In this document: positions 1 to 8,878 of the stretch, piece after piece | Position numbering within the stretch: the first letter of the stretch is position 1 | Layout: every line of letters begins with the position of its first letter | From: Marinifilum flexuosum | GTDB taxonomy: Bacteria; Bacteroidota; Bacteroidia; Bacteroidales; Marinifilaceae | DNA length: 64,000 nt | Direction: 5' to 3' | Assembly: GCF_003610555.1 (NCBI RefSeq) | Contig: NZ_RAPQ01000010.1 | Coordinates: 186,001 to 250,000 of the forward strand | Translations under genes and position numbers: made by a program | The notes under the pieces: generated by a model | What the model saw: the letters and a program-made list of their open reading frames with translations, nothing else | What the model was told of the DNA's origin: nothing | The model's database searches: none

Positions 1-983
1 TAGAACTCACAAGCACTTTCGTTCACATCTTTTATCAACCCATTTTCTGGCGACACAAGCATCATTACGGAAGAACTACCGTAAAAAATATTCTTGTATC
101 TATTCTCCACCTCACTTAACTTCTTCTTTAATTTAACCTTATCGGTTAAATCTACCGCTGAAACTGCAAATTCCTTTTCACTTAACGGAAATGAATCTAC
201 ATAAATAAACTTCCCAATATCCGAATGATAGGAGTAAAAATTGGTATTCTTGAAATCATTAGTCACCGAATTGAAATAATCAATCCACTCGGGTTCTGTA
301 TTTGGAAACAATTCCAACAAAGTCTTACCAATCGCTTTTTCTCTTGAAATTTCTATAAATTTTTCGTTCGCCGGATTCATATCCTTGTAGAGTAAATCCA
401 CCAATTCTCCAGATTTATTCTTAATCGTTTCAAAAATAGCTATAGCTGAAGTTGAAGTTGAAAAAAGTGTTTTGTACTTCAATTCACTTTTCAACAATTG
501 CTCTACAAGTTTTTGATTTTCTACCTTATACTCTTCCAAAAAGAACTTATTCATTTCTTCCTGATACAATACTTTTAAATCAGACTCGATAATCTTTCGG
601 AATTCTACCAGCGAGCATTTTATACCTGAATCGAACTTTATTTCCTCCTCATTTACAACATATAAAACTCCAAACAAATCTCCATTCGAAAACTTAAGAG
701 GATATCCAAAATAATTGAGGTTGTTAAAATTGTTAAGTACAAAATCATCAGAACAAATTTCTTTTTTTGCAGCTAATTCTTTTACATGATCCAAATTTTC
801 TTGAATCTCTAACATGAATGCTTTATTGCATCCATCACTTTTTAATAAAAGCTCAATATTTGATTCTTTAAAATGAGCGATAATTACATTCGAAATATTG
901 AATGTCCTTGAAATGAGATTCAATACATCTTGCCATTTACTTAAAATGCGACTTGAAATCTTATAATTTACAACTTCTGACAT
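1..983 (-). CDS. GAF/PAS sensor protein, N-terminal part (truncated by window edge)
   Basis: An open frame starts at an ATG at 983 and runs 327 codons off the left edge without a stop. The first ~135 residues resemble a GAF domain (ISNVIIAHFKES, then YFGYPLKFSNGDLFGVLYV). Two PAS-like segments follow: one near residues 165-275 (YKTLFSTSTSAIAIFE, IGKTLLELFPN) and a second starting near residue 295 (YKNIFYGSSSVMMLVSPENG). No membrane segment is visible, so it is probably a cytoplasmic sensor. The C-terminal output domain lies outside the window; a histidine kinase is most likely given the divergent hybrid kinase next door, but a cyclase or regulator is possible. Confidence 0.8.
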   Translation of the reverse strand, partial: MSEVVNYKISSRILSKWQDVLNLISRTFNISNVIIAHFKESNIELLLKSDGCNKAFMLEIQENLDHVKELAAKKEICSDDFVLNNFNNLNYFGYPLKFSNGDLFGVLYVVNEEEIKFDSGIKCSLVEFRKIIESDLKVLYQEEMNKFFLEEYKVENQKLVEQLLKSELKYKTLFSTSTSAIAIFETIKNKSGELVDLLYKDMNPANEKFIEISREKAIGKTLLELFPNTEPEWIDYFNSVTNDFKNTNFYSYHSDIGKFIYVDSFPLSEKEFAVSAVDLTDKVKLKKKLSEVENRYKNIFYGSSSVMMLVSPENGLIKDVNESACEF

Positions 984-1369
984 AATTTTCAATTCTATTC
1001 GATAGTAGAATAAATAGTCAACTAAAAATAATTACAGCAAACACACAAATCAACACAGACTCATATTGCAACCCTGACTATTAATAACAAAATGATATTC
1101 TTACCATTAAAAATAACTACAGATACATAAAGTTAAATAAAAATACATTTAACCCAAACATAAATTACAAATAAAATCTATTCATCATTTACTTTCTATA
1201 TGCCATAATACCTTTATTAAATATATATCACATTCACAAAATGCATTCAGCTAACTCTATTATAAAAGCTCAACTTGCAATTTTATATTTTGTTGATTAT
1301 ATTGAGATTACATTCTATCTCTAACTTTAAACTACTACAAGGAAGATTTAACCAAACAACCTCCTACAC
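984..1369. other. Divergent intergenic region
   Basis: This 386-base, very AT-rich spacer separates two divergently transcribed sensor genes and should hold both promoters. On the minus strand TATGTTTG (1162 to 1155) fits the Bacteroidota -7 box TAnnTTTG, but no TTG lies 19 bases upstream. No exact plus-strand box was found, and no RNA gene or coding frame is evident. Confidence 0.4.
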
Positions 1370-3340
1370 ATGAAAGGACTGAAATTTCAAACACGACTCA
1401 TACTAGGCTTTTCAACCATACTTTTATTTAGTTTCATAATTGGTATCATTGCATTTATCGAAATTAAAACCATTAGTAAAAACACAGAGTCTATCTATCA
1501 CCACCCTCTAACGGTAAGTAATTCTGTTCGTGATATAAACATTAGCATTAACGCCATTCACCGATCCATGAAAGATGTTGTTTTGGCAAAGAATATTGAA
1601 GAATTATACGAATCAATTTTATTGGTCAACAAACACGATCGCCAGGTTTATGCCTCATTTAAAATTGTAAAAGAACGTTTCCTTGGTGATAAGGAGGTTG
1701 TAAATGATACTTACTCGGCATATCGCGATTGGGAAAAAATCAGAAATGAGGTAATCTTGTTAAAAAAAGGCGGTCACGATGAACGAGCTGCTGATATTAC
1801 CAGAGGTCGTGGCGCTTTTCAAGTAAATCTTTTGTTCGAAAAAACCAAAATCCTTACTGATTTCGCACAAAGCAAAGCTGATGAATTCTACCACAACACA
1901 GTCGAATCAGAAGAAAAAAGTATCGCCATTCTAATCTTCAGTATCTCCTTAATACTACTGATCAGTTTGATTACAGCCGTTTGGCTATCAAAAAGTATTT
2001 CTAGGCCTATTCATAATTTCATAGAAGAAATAAGTACAATATTCACAAATCAAGATGATTTAATAGATAACATTCAAAACAAAAGCGAACAGGAAATTCT
2101 TGGAATTACATCGAAGAAACTGAGATCAGGCTATCAAAAATTAAATGATTTCAACAAAGAGCTTGATCAAAAAATTGAACAACGCACATCGGAGTTAAAA
2201 GAAGCAAAAGAAAAGGCAGAAGAAAGTGAGCAATTAAAATCCGCTTTTCTTGCAAACATGTCTCACGAAATAAGAACTCCTTTAAATTCCATACTGGGAT
2301 TTTCTGAATTCCTAAAAAAAGACAACCTTCCCAAAGAGAAAAAAGAATTGTATTTGAACATGATTGATAATGGAGGACAAAGACTACTTACCATCATCTC
2401 CGATATTGTTGACATTTCGAAAATTGAATCCAATCAATTCTCGCTTAGTTATGAAATCACTATGCTAAACGAAATTCTGGATAATTTGGAACGTCAATTC
2501 ACAATAGTTACCAATAAAAAAGGTATAGAACTAAAAACTGTAAAATCTCTCGATGATTATTCAAGCTTTATTTCAACCGATGTTACCAGACTCTCGCAGG
2601 TGATATCAAATCTATTGGAAAACTCTATAAAATTCACAGAAAAAGGAACAATCGAATTTGGGTATAAGGTAAATAATAACAAGTTACTATTCCATGTTCG
2701 AGATTCTGGTATTGGCATTCCAAAAGAGTTTCATTATTTAATATTCGAAAGATTCCGTCAAACAGATACACAAGAATCAAAACTGCATACGGGAACAGGC
2801 CTAGGGTTATCCATTGCAAGAGGAATAGTAGAATTGTTTGGAGGTGACATTTGGGTTGAATCAGAAGAAGGAACAGGAGCTTGTTTCTATTTTGAAATTC
2901 CCCACCTTCCTACTGCCTCATCGCAAGTTGATAAAAAAATCAAAACGGACGAATTCTTTTTACATACCGAAGGAAAAACCATTTTGGTGGTTGAAGATGA
3001 ACCATCCAATTATATTTATATACGCGACCTATTAAGTGAATTTAACTATAATATAATTCATGCCAAAAATGGCCAGGATGCTGTTGATATCATTAACACC
3101 AAAATAAACATTGATTTAATTCTAATGGACATTAAAATGCCGGTTATGAATGGACTGCAGGCTACCAGAGAAATCCGTAAAACAAATAAAAAAGTTCCTG
3201 TTATTGCTCAAACCGCTTATGCCATGTTGGAAGATAAAAGACAAGCTCTCAATGCCGGATGCAATGATTATTTAGCGAAACCAATCACCTTTAAGGCTTT
3301 CTCTGAAATTATACAAAAACATTTAAGCCATACTAATTGA
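1370..3340 (+). CDS. Membrane hybrid sensor histidine kinase with C-terminal receiver
   Basis: The 656-residue protein has a membrane segment at about 10-31, a helical periplasmic sensor region at about 32-182 resembling four-helix-bundle MCP-type domains, a second membrane segment at about 183-206 and a short HAMP-like linker. A coiled coil (about 255-290) leads into HisKA with phosphoacceptor His299 (NMSHEIRTPLN). The ATPase domain shows the N box around Asn418 (NLLENSIKF), DSGIGIP at 445-451 and GTGLGLS near 475-481. A receiver occupies about 535-655 with acidic residues at 542-543, phosphoacceptor Asp587 (MDIKMP) and Lys637. No output domain follows, so signal probably passes to a separate phosphotransfer protein. 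The signal sensed is unknown. Its receiver closely resembles that of the kinase at 35650-38169. Confidence 0.93.
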   Translation: MKGLKFQTRLILGFSTILLFSFIIGIIAFIEIKTISKNTESIYHHPLTVSNSVRDINISINAIHRSMKDVVLAKNIEELYESILLVNKHDRQVYASFKIVKERFLGDKEVVNDTYSAYRDWEKIRNEVILLKKGGHDERAADITRGRGAFQVNLLFEKTKILTDFAQSKADEFYHNTVESEEKSIAILIFSISLILLISLITAVWLSKSISRPIHNFIEEISTIFTNQDDLIDNIQNKSEQEILGITSKKLRSGYQKLNDFNKELDQKIEQRTSELKEAKEKAEESEQLKSAFLANMSHEIRTPLNSILGFSEFLKKDNLPKEKKELYLNMIDNGGQRLLTIISDIVDISKIESNQFSLSYEITMLNEILDNLERQFTIVTNKKGIELKTVKSLDDYSSFISTDVTRLSQVISNLLENSIKFTEKGTIEFGYKVNNNKLLFHVRDSGIGIPKEFHYLIFERFRQTDTQESKLHTGTGLGLSIARGIVELFGGDIWVESEEGTGACFYFEIPHLPTASSQVDKKIKTDEFFLHTEGKTILVVEDEPSNYIYIRDLLSEFNYNIIHAKNGQDAVDIINTKINIDLILMDIKMPVMNGLQATREIRKTNKKVPVIAQTAYAMLEDKRQALNAGCNDYLAKPITFKAFSEIIQKHLSHTN

Positions 3341-3391
3341 TCAGGGAATATTATTTTGTAGGTTTATAACACAAATAAACCACACTTATTT

Positions 3392-3862
3392 ATGCGACGA
3401 AAAGAACGAGAAATAACAGATCGAAATCTCATTGATGAAATTCTAAAAAAATCGAATACCTGCCGATTGGCAATACACGGCACTCCTTATCCATACATTG
3501 TAGCTTTAAATTATGGCTACGCTGATAATGCTTTATTCATTCACTGTGCAAAAGAGGGAAAGAAAGTTGATCTTCTAAAAGAGAACAACAAAGTTGGTTT
3601 TCAAATTGACCTTGGAAGTGAATTAATTAAGCATACAGAATCCTGTCAATGGACTACAAAATACAGGTCGCTAATGGGAATAGGAGAAGTTGAAATCATT
3701 GAGAATTTTGATCAAAAATGCCAAGGTTTAGATGTTATTATGAACCATTCAGGCAAATCAGACAACTACTATCACCCAAGAGCAGTTGAAAAAGTATTGA
3801 TTCTAAAGGTAAATATCAAGGATATATCGGGAAAGCAAGCGGGTGATTGGCAAGCAAACTAA
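3392..3862 (+). CDS. PNPOx-like flavin-binding protein (pyridoxamine 5'-phosphate oxidase/NimA-type fold)
   Basis: The 156-residue protein begins with the MRRKEREI pattern common in this family. It shows the beta-barrel signature segments CRLAIHGTPYPYIVALNYGY, LFIHCAKEGKKVDLL and VGFQIDLG, followed by WTTKYRSLMGIGEVEII. The family binds FMN or F420/heme; members include nitroimidazole-resistance NimA-like proteins, but the substrate here cannot be told. The length matches the family (about 150-165). It starts 51 bases after the hybrid kinase stop and may be cotranscribed, though TTATTTTG just upstream could be its own promoter. Confidence 0.8.
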   Translation: MRRKEREITDRNLIDEILKKSNTCRLAIHGTPYPYIVALNYGYADNALFIHCAKEGKKVDLLKENNKVGFQIDLGSELIKHTESCQWTTKYRSLMGIGEVEIIENFDQKCQGLDVIMNHSGKSDNYYHPRAVEKVLILKVNIKDISGKQAGDWQAN

Positions 3863-3895
3863 AGCTTCCAAGCGTCAAAACCCAAGTTAAAAAAT

Positions 3896-3938
3896 TCAAA
3901 AAAGCTTCATCTGAAGTTAAAAACAACCGATGAAGCTT
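3896..3938 (-). terminator. Rho-independent terminator of the MATE gene
   Basis: A 10-bp stem (3902-3911 with 3929-3938, AAGCTTCATC/GATGAAGCTT) is followed on the minus strand by a T run. It lies 57 bases beyond the MATE stop codon. Confidence 0.8.
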
Positions 3939-3994
3939 ATGGTAACAATTCCCTTTTGGAATTTATACTTTTGGGGTTTGTAAATCGGAATTTT

Positions 3995-5362
3995 CTATAC
4001 CTTCTTCAATTTCCATCTTCCGGTTTTAAACCAATACAAAGCAATTAGCGTTAGTACTGCCTCAGCAATAATTATGGCATAAAACACTCCTTTTTGATTC
4101 CAACCAAATTGAATTGCCAAAAGATAAGCAACAGGAATTTCCACAATCCAAAAACTAATCAAATTTAATAAGGTTGGAGTTTGTGTGTCGCCTGCCCCAT
4201 TAATCGAATTCAGCAATACCATACCCATTCCGTAGAAAATAAATCCACAACTAATAATTTTAAGTGCTTGAATTCCATTAACCACAATTCCCTGATCATC
4301 GGTAAACAATTCAATAAAATAAGTTGGAAACAAGAAGAATATTATTCCTATCAATCCAAGAAATACAACATTAATTCTTCCTGCAGCCCACACCGATTTT
4401 TCCGCACGTTCTGACTGATTAGCACCTAAGTTTTGACCAACCAAAGTAGCTGCGGCATTGCTCAATCCCCAGGATGGTAATAAAATGAATATCAAAATAC
4501 GGATTGCAATGGTATAACCTGCAATGGCAGCACTACCAAACTCAGCCATAATCCTCATCAAACCAATCCAACTTGATGTTGCAATAATGTTCTGTCCTAT
4601 TCCTCCAACCGACAGCTTAATCAGTTTCTTTATGGTTTTCCATCGTAAAGTAAAATGTTCTAATTTGATATGTATCTTACCACTTCCTTTAAACAATAGA
4701 ACAAACTGATATACAACCGCCAATCCTCTACCAATACTAGTTGCAATCGCAGCGCCTTCAACGCCCATAGCAGGGATTGGACCTAGTCCAAAAATCAATA
4801 ATGGATCAAGAATAATGTTTAAACCGTTGGCAATAATCAATACGCGCATAGAAAGTGCAGCATCTCCCGCTGATCGAAATATCGCATTATTAATAAATAG
4901 CAACATGATAATCATGTTACTACCCAGAATAATGCTTGTATAACCCAACATTTCATTCACAATGGTAGAATTTGCTCCCATTAATCGCAGCAAGTCCTTC
5001 GAAAAGAAAACTCCAACTATTGCGATAAAAACTGAGGCAATCGCTCCGGTTACAATGGCCTGTGCTGAAACTTTTGCTGCTTTCTCGAATTTCTTTTCTC
5101 CAACTCTTCTGGCAACCAAAGCTGTTGTTGCCATTGATAAACCAAATCCTATGGCATATACAATTGTGGTAATTGTTTCAGTAATCCCTACAGTTGCAAC
5201 TGCATCTTTACCAAGTTGGGATACAAATAAAATATCGGCTATAGCAAAAACCGATTCAAAAATCATTTCCAATACCATTGGTATAGCCAGCATAAATAAG
5301 GCTTTCCCAATTCTTCCATTGGTATAATCTTTTTCTTCTCCTGATAAGGAGTCCTTAATCAT
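3995..5362 (-). CDS. MATE family multidrug/Na+ antiporter
   Basis: A 455-residue polytopic membrane protein with about 12 hydrophobic segments and typical MATE motifs: an N-terminal MLAIPMVLEMIFESVFAIAD segment and the VGITETITTIVYAIGFGLSM repeat, mirrored in the second half by IGQNIIATSSWIGLMRI. It probably exports drugs or metabolites across the inner membrane using a cation gradient. I start it at the ATG at 5362, preceded by GGGAGG about 11 bases away, because this gives the usual family length of 450-460. The frame can be extended to a TTG at 5539, but that extension overlaps a short ORF with its own ribosome binding site and adds no recognisable domain. A consensus promoter lies ~380 bases upstream, leaving a long leader with two small ORFs. 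Confidence 0.88.
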   Translation of the reverse strand: MIKDSLSGEEKDYTNGRIGKALFMLAIPMVLEMIFESVFAIADILFVSQLGKDAVATVGITETITTIVYAIGFGLSMATTALVARRVGEKKFEKAAKVSAQAIVTGAIASVFIAIVGVFFSKDLLRLMGANSTIVNEMLGYTSIILGSNMIIMLLFINNAIFRSAGDAALSMRVLIIANGLNIILDPLLIFGLGPIPAMGVEGAAIATSIGRGLAVVYQFVLLFKGSGKIHIKLEHFTLRWKTIKKLIKLSVGGIGQNIIATSSWIGLMRIMAEFGSAAIAGYTIAIRILIFILLPSWGLSNAAATLVGQNLGANQSERAEKSVWAAGRINVVFLGLIGIIFFLFPTYFIELFTDDQGIVVNGIQALKIISCGFIFYGMGMVLLNSINGAGDTQTPTLLNLISFWIVEIPVAYLLAIQFGWNQKGVFYAIIIAEAVLTLIALYWFKTGRWKLKKV

Positions 5363-5415
5363 ATTAAACAATTGCCTCCCTCGGTCAATTGCCTTTACTC
5401 GTAAAAACTTCTCTT

Positions 5416-5559
5416 TTAAATTGCTATTATAGTGCATTTTCGTTTTCGCTTTTGATGATGAATTAAACTCTTTATTTTTCCTTCGATTTTGAAACAATTG
5501 TTTGTTCCAACTTTCACGAGCTCCGCAAATGGGGCACAATAATTCATAGGTGTACTCAT
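5416..5559 (-). CDS. Leader ORF 2 of the MATE transcript (47 aa), putative
   Basis: The ATG at 5559 is preceded at good spacing by GGAGG and encodes 47 residues beginning MSTPMNYCAPFAELV and ending in a basic tail (HHQKRKRKCTIIAI). It ends 53 bases before the MATE start codon. Its MSTPMNYC opening resembles the TNTPCNY of the upstream 14-codon ORF. No known family is recognised. It may be a regulatory leader peptide or simply a leftover coding fragment. Confidence 0.35.
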   Translation of the reverse strand: MSTPMNYCAPFAELVKVGTNNCFKIEGKIKSLIHHQKRKRKCTIIAI

Positions 5560-5667
5560 AATTTTTCCTCCATTAAATTTTTAGGTGTACAAAAATTGTA
5601 TCGGGCGGCTTACGCCTCCGTTACTTCTGATTAATAATATTTATAGAATAAGGAAAGCCTAAGCTGT

Positions 5668-5712
5668 TTAGCTCAGATAATTACAAGGTGTATTTGTGAC
5701 AAATTTATTCAT
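5668..5712 (-). CDS. Leader ORF 1 of the MATE transcript (14 aa), putative
   Basis: Thirteen to thirty bases after the expected transcription start, a strong GGAGG precedes an ATG at 5712 encoding MNKFVTNTPCNYLS, then TAA. The position (first start codon of the transcript, good ribosome binding site, very short product) is what a translational leader peptide looks like. The function is inferred only from position. Confidence 0.35.
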   Translation of the reverse strand: MNKFVTNTPCNYLS

Positions 5713-5742
5713 AGCTTTCCTCCGTTTTTTGCGTGAGTATCA

Positions 5743-5772
5743 CAAATATAAATCAATTTATTTAATTCCCAA
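5743..5772 (-). promoter_or_regulatory. Consensus Bacteroidota promoter for the MATE leader transcript
   Basis: On the minus strand a TTG (5772-5770) is followed by exactly 19 bases and then TATATTTG (5750-5743). This matches the TTTG/TTG-N19-TAnnTTTG pattern of the primary sigma factor in this phylum. Transcription should begin near 5735. Confidence 0.7.
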
Positions 5773-5904
5773 CAAAATATTTTCTTGTTACAAACTGAAT
5801 ACCAGCTGAAAATTTGAATTGAAGCTAACAAATGTTCTTTTTTATACTCCGAAATTTCCGTAGTATTGAGGTCTAGCAACAAACCAAATAAATCGTAATA
5901 AAAA

Positions 5905-8484
5905 ATGAACAAGATCATTGTATCAGCATTGGCTGTAATACTAAGTGTAAATCTTTGCTTTGCTTCCTCTGCCGAGGATAACAAAGAAAAAACAATTAAA
6001 AATTGGCTAATTACTGATGCCATCGAACTGCACCTTCCTGCATTCAATACAACCGAAGATTTTAGCGGAAGTACTTTCGAACTGAAAAATCTTTTGCAGG
6101 AAAACCAAATAGACCTTTGCAAGATTGCTCCTAAAGAATCAGACAAACTAAATTGGAACAATGAGCAATTAACCTGGAAAAAGAAAAGTGCTAATTCTAA
6201 AGGTTTTCTTTCTTTGTCAAATAAGGAAAGTAAATTATACTATCTGGTTTCATATTTAAACACTGATCAGTGGGGTGAGTTTGAGCTATCATTAAAAAGC
6301 TACCCTATGATTGAGGTGTATGTGGATGGCAAAAAACAATTATCGCAATACAAGCATGAAGCGGATGAAGCCAAAGAGTCCAGCAAAAGTCTAAAACTAG
6401 AACAAGGACACCACAAAATTGTTGTGAAAGTGCTAAGCAGTTCAAAAAACAATCAGTTTCAACTTGCTTTGAAATCCAAAATTGATGCAAATGCTTTTGA
6501 ATTGAGTCTTTCTCCAAAACAATTTATGAATATCAACAAAGTTTTAGATGGCACAAAAGTAAAAAGTACTGCTTTATCATTCGACGGAAAATATGCTTTG
6601 ATTTCTTACAGCAGAACCTTACCTCCATCTGATAAAAGTGAGAACTGGAAAGAAATACAAGAAATTGAAACTGGCAAAACCTTATATACTTTTAGAGGAA
6701 CTCAACTTTCGAACATCAACTGGTTGCCAACAGGAAATCAAATTTCTTATACCAAGAAATACAATGGTAAAACATCTATTTTTGTTTTCAATTTCGAAAA
6801 GAATACTGAAAAACAAATTACTGAAAACATTGCTGATTTCTCTTCATATACTTGGGCTCCAAACGGAAAATTCATCATCTACAGTGTAGGTAAAAGCAAT
6901 TCTGAAGACTGGAAAATGAAAAAATTCCAAGGAATGGAAGATCGTTTGCCATGGTACAGATACAGATCGTTCCTTTACAAACTAGATGTTGCAAGTGGTG
7001 TAAAACAACGACTAACTTACGGAACTTTAAGTACCAACTTGGCTGATATTAGTGCTGATGGAAAAAACATCCTATTCACAACTTCGCGTCCTGATTACAG
7101 TGGATATCCATATTTTAAACAGAATCTTTACCAAATGAATGTTGAAACTTTTAAAGTGCAAAGCATTTGGGAAGACAAATTGGTATCAGGTCAGGCTCAA
7201 TATTCTCCTGATGGAAAGCAATTGTTGGTACAAGGTGGTCCTTCTTGCTTTGGCAAGATTGGTGAGAATATCGGCAATCATCCAATAGCGAACAATTACG
7301 ATGGACAACTTTACATTTACGATTTGGCTTCGAAAAAAGTAGATCCTATTACCTACAACTTCGATCCTGCAATTGATGCATCGGTTTGGAACAAATCTGA
7401 TCATAAGATTTACATCAAAGCACAAGACAAAGACTATGTGAAACTATTCAGCTATGATATTGGGTCGAAAGAATTCACAGAATTAAATTCGAATTCGGAT
7501 GTGGTTCGTGGTTTTGACTTGTCGGAAAATGGAAAAACAATTGGCTATGTGGCTTGTGGAATTTCAAGTCCATACAAAGCATTTATTTACGATATTACTT
7601 CGAAAACAAATCATGTAATTTCAAACCCTGAAAAGGATCATTTGAAAAATGTAATGTTCGGTAAAACCGAAGATTGGAATTTTACCAAAGAAGATGGTAC
7701 TACGATTATTGGTCGTGTTTACTATCCTCCTAATTTCGATTCCAATAAAAAATATCCTCTGATTGTAAACTATTACGGCGGAACATCTCCTGTAGAAAGA
7801 AGTTTTGGTGGTCGTTATCCATTGAATATGTATTCAGCAATGGGCTATGTGGTATACTTACTACAACCAAGCGGTGCTACCGGATTTGGTCAAGAATTCT
7901 CGGCTCGACACCAAAACAATTGGGGTATTATTACTGCCGATGAAATTATTGATGGTACCAAGAAATTTATCAAAGATCATTCATTCATCGATGCTGATAA
8001 AGTTGGATGTATTGGGGCTTCATATGGTGGTTTTACCACTCAGTTGCTACAAACAAGAACCAATATTTTTGCAGCAGCCATTTCTCATGCTGGCATTAGT
8101 GATATTACTAGCTATTGGGGCGAAGGATATTGGGGATATTCCTACAGCATGAATGCTACTGGTAAATCATTCCCTTGGAACAGAAAAGACATTTATGTAG
8201 ACCAAAGTCCATTGTTTAATGCCGATAAAATTACCACTCCAATGTTATTGCTTCATGGTAGCCAGGATACTAATGTTCCATTGGGGGAAAGTATTCAAAT
8301 GTACCAGGCATTGAAACTACTTGGCAAAGATGTAGAGTTTGTGCAGGTTAAAGGTCAAGATCATTTGATTCAAAACTACAATAAGCGCATTCTTTGGAAC
8401 AACACGATCTTTGCATACTTCGCAAAATACTTGAAAGATCAACCAAAATGGTGGGATGAATTGTATCCTGATAAAAATTTATAA
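5905..8484 (+). CDS. Secreted S9 family peptidase (prolyl oligopeptidase/dipeptidyl peptidase type)
   Basis: The 859-residue protein starts with a signal peptide (about 1-20, ending CFASS). An N-terminal domain of about 180 residues is followed by a beta-propeller with repeated WAPNGKFIIYS/SADGKNILFTT-like blades (about 210-610). The alpha/beta-hydrolase domain (about 640-850) has nucleophile Ser706 in GASYGG, Asp788 in HGSQDTNVPLG and His820 in GQDHLIQ. Such enzymes cleave short peptides in the periplasm or outside the cell. It is monocistronic with its own terminator. A second, shorter S9 gene lies at 46333-48426; this one carries a longer N-terminal region. Exact specificity (DPP IV, DPP5 or acylaminoacyl type) is not assignable. 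Confidence 0.92.
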   Translation: MNKIIVSALAVILSVNLCFASSAEDNKEKTIKNWLITDAIELHLPAFNTTEDFSGSTFELKNLLQENQIDLCKIAPKESDKLNWNNEQLTWKKKSANSKGFLSLSNKESKLYYLVSYLNTDQWGEFELSLKSYPMIEVYVDGKKQLSQYKHEADEAKESSKSLKLEQGHHKIVVKVLSSSKNNQFQLALKSKIDANAFELSLSPKQFMNINKVLDGTKVKSTALSFDGKYALISYSRTLPPSDKSENWKEIQEIETGKTLYTFRGTQLSNINWLPTGNQISYTKKYNGKTSIFVFNFEKNTEKQITENIADFSSYTWAPNGKFIIYSVGKSNSEDWKMKKFQGMEDRLPWYRYRSFLYKLDVASGVKQRLTYGTLSTNLADISADGKNILFTTSRPDYSGYPYFKQNLYQMNVETFKVQSIWEDKLVSGQAQYSPDGKQLLVQGGPSCFGKIGENIGNHPIANNYDGQLYIYDLASKKVDPITYNFDPAIDASVWNKSDHKIYIKAQDKDYVKLFSYDIGSKEFTELNSNSDVVRGFDLSENGKTIGYVACGISSPYKAFIYDITSKTNHVISNPEKDHLKNVMFGKTEDWNFTKEDGTTIIGRVYYPPNFDSNKKYPLIVNYYGGTSPVERSFGGRYPLNMYSAMGYVVYLLQPSGATGFGQEFSARHQNNWGIITADEIIDGTKKFIKDHSFIDADKVGCIGASYGGFTTQLLQTRTNIFAAAISHAGISDITSYWGEGYWGYSYSMNATGKSFPWNRKDIYVDQSPLFNADKITTPMLLLHGSQDTNVPLGESIQMYQALKLLGKDVEFVQVKGQDHLIQNYNKRILWNNTIFAYFAKYLKDQPKWWDELYPDKNL

Positions 8485-8496
8485 ACCTTTATATCA

Positions 8497-8528
8497 AAAG
8501 AGATTGGCAATTGTCAATCTCTTTTTTT
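8497..8528 (+). terminator. Rho-independent terminator of the S9 peptidase gene
   Basis: A 10-bp stem (8497-8506 with 8515-8524, AAAGAGATTG/CAATCTCTTT) is followed by a T run. It starts 13 bases after the stop codon. Confidence 0.9.
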
Positions 8529-8540
8529 ATCCATAACTAT

Positions 8541-8747
8541 TTTGGGGAAGTCATTTTTTTTTAGAATTGCCTTCCCCAAGTTGGGGAGGGTCTCTTTTTT
8601 TTTAAAACAAGCTTCCCCAAGCTGGGGAATGGCCATTTTTAAAAACAATACCCTTTCCCAGTTTGGGGAAAGGCCCTTTTTTCTACAATCACGTTTTCCC
8701 AGCTTGGGGAAGGGCTTCTTTTTTTCAGAGGAGCTTTCCCAAAAATG
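8541..8747. repeat. Tandem array of ~41 bp terminator-like palindromes
   Basis: Four complete palindromes of the form CTTCCCCAAGCTGGGGAAGG begin near 8571, 8612, 8652 and 8694. A right half-unit lies at 8541-8550 and a left half-unit at 8731-8740. Each full unit is followed by a run of 5-9 T. Spacing is about 38-42 bases. The units differ at paired positions in places, for example CTTTCCCAG..TTTGGGGAAAG. The array sits between the S9 terminator and yaaA, and the translated frames across it are repeat artefacts. Confidence 0.9.
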
Positions 8748-8878
8748 TAAATAACGTGAATTAAATCCCTTCATTTTCTCATAGACAGAAACTAATGCAA
8801 TATCAATAATGATAAACTCTATTGATGCTTATTTGAATAATACTTACTTTTAAGAATCAAAAATTAAAAGAACAGAAT

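Larger units (their letters stand above)
8485..8878. other. Intergenic region between S9 peptidase and yaaA
   Basis: This 394-base stretch holds the S9 terminator, the hairpin array and about 130 bases of AT-rich sequence before yaaA. That last part presumably carries the yaaA promoter, although no exact TAnnTTTG box was found. Confidence 0.6.

Noticed and set aside
5363-5539. N-terminal extension of the MATE protein with a CPIC pair, suggesting a zinc ribbon
   Set aside because: The frame starts only at TTG, an in-frame stop lies just upstream, and a well-placed ribosome binding site precedes the ATG at 5362. The extension is probably chance.
8541-8747. CRISPR array
   Set aside because: The units are palindromes separated by T-rich spacers of similar sequence and no cas gene is present, so this is not a repeat-spacer array.
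8514-8774. Overlapping ORFs in both directions over the hairpin array
   Set aside because: The translations are low-complexity repeats (PNWGK-like) forced by the tandem palindromes; no start or family.
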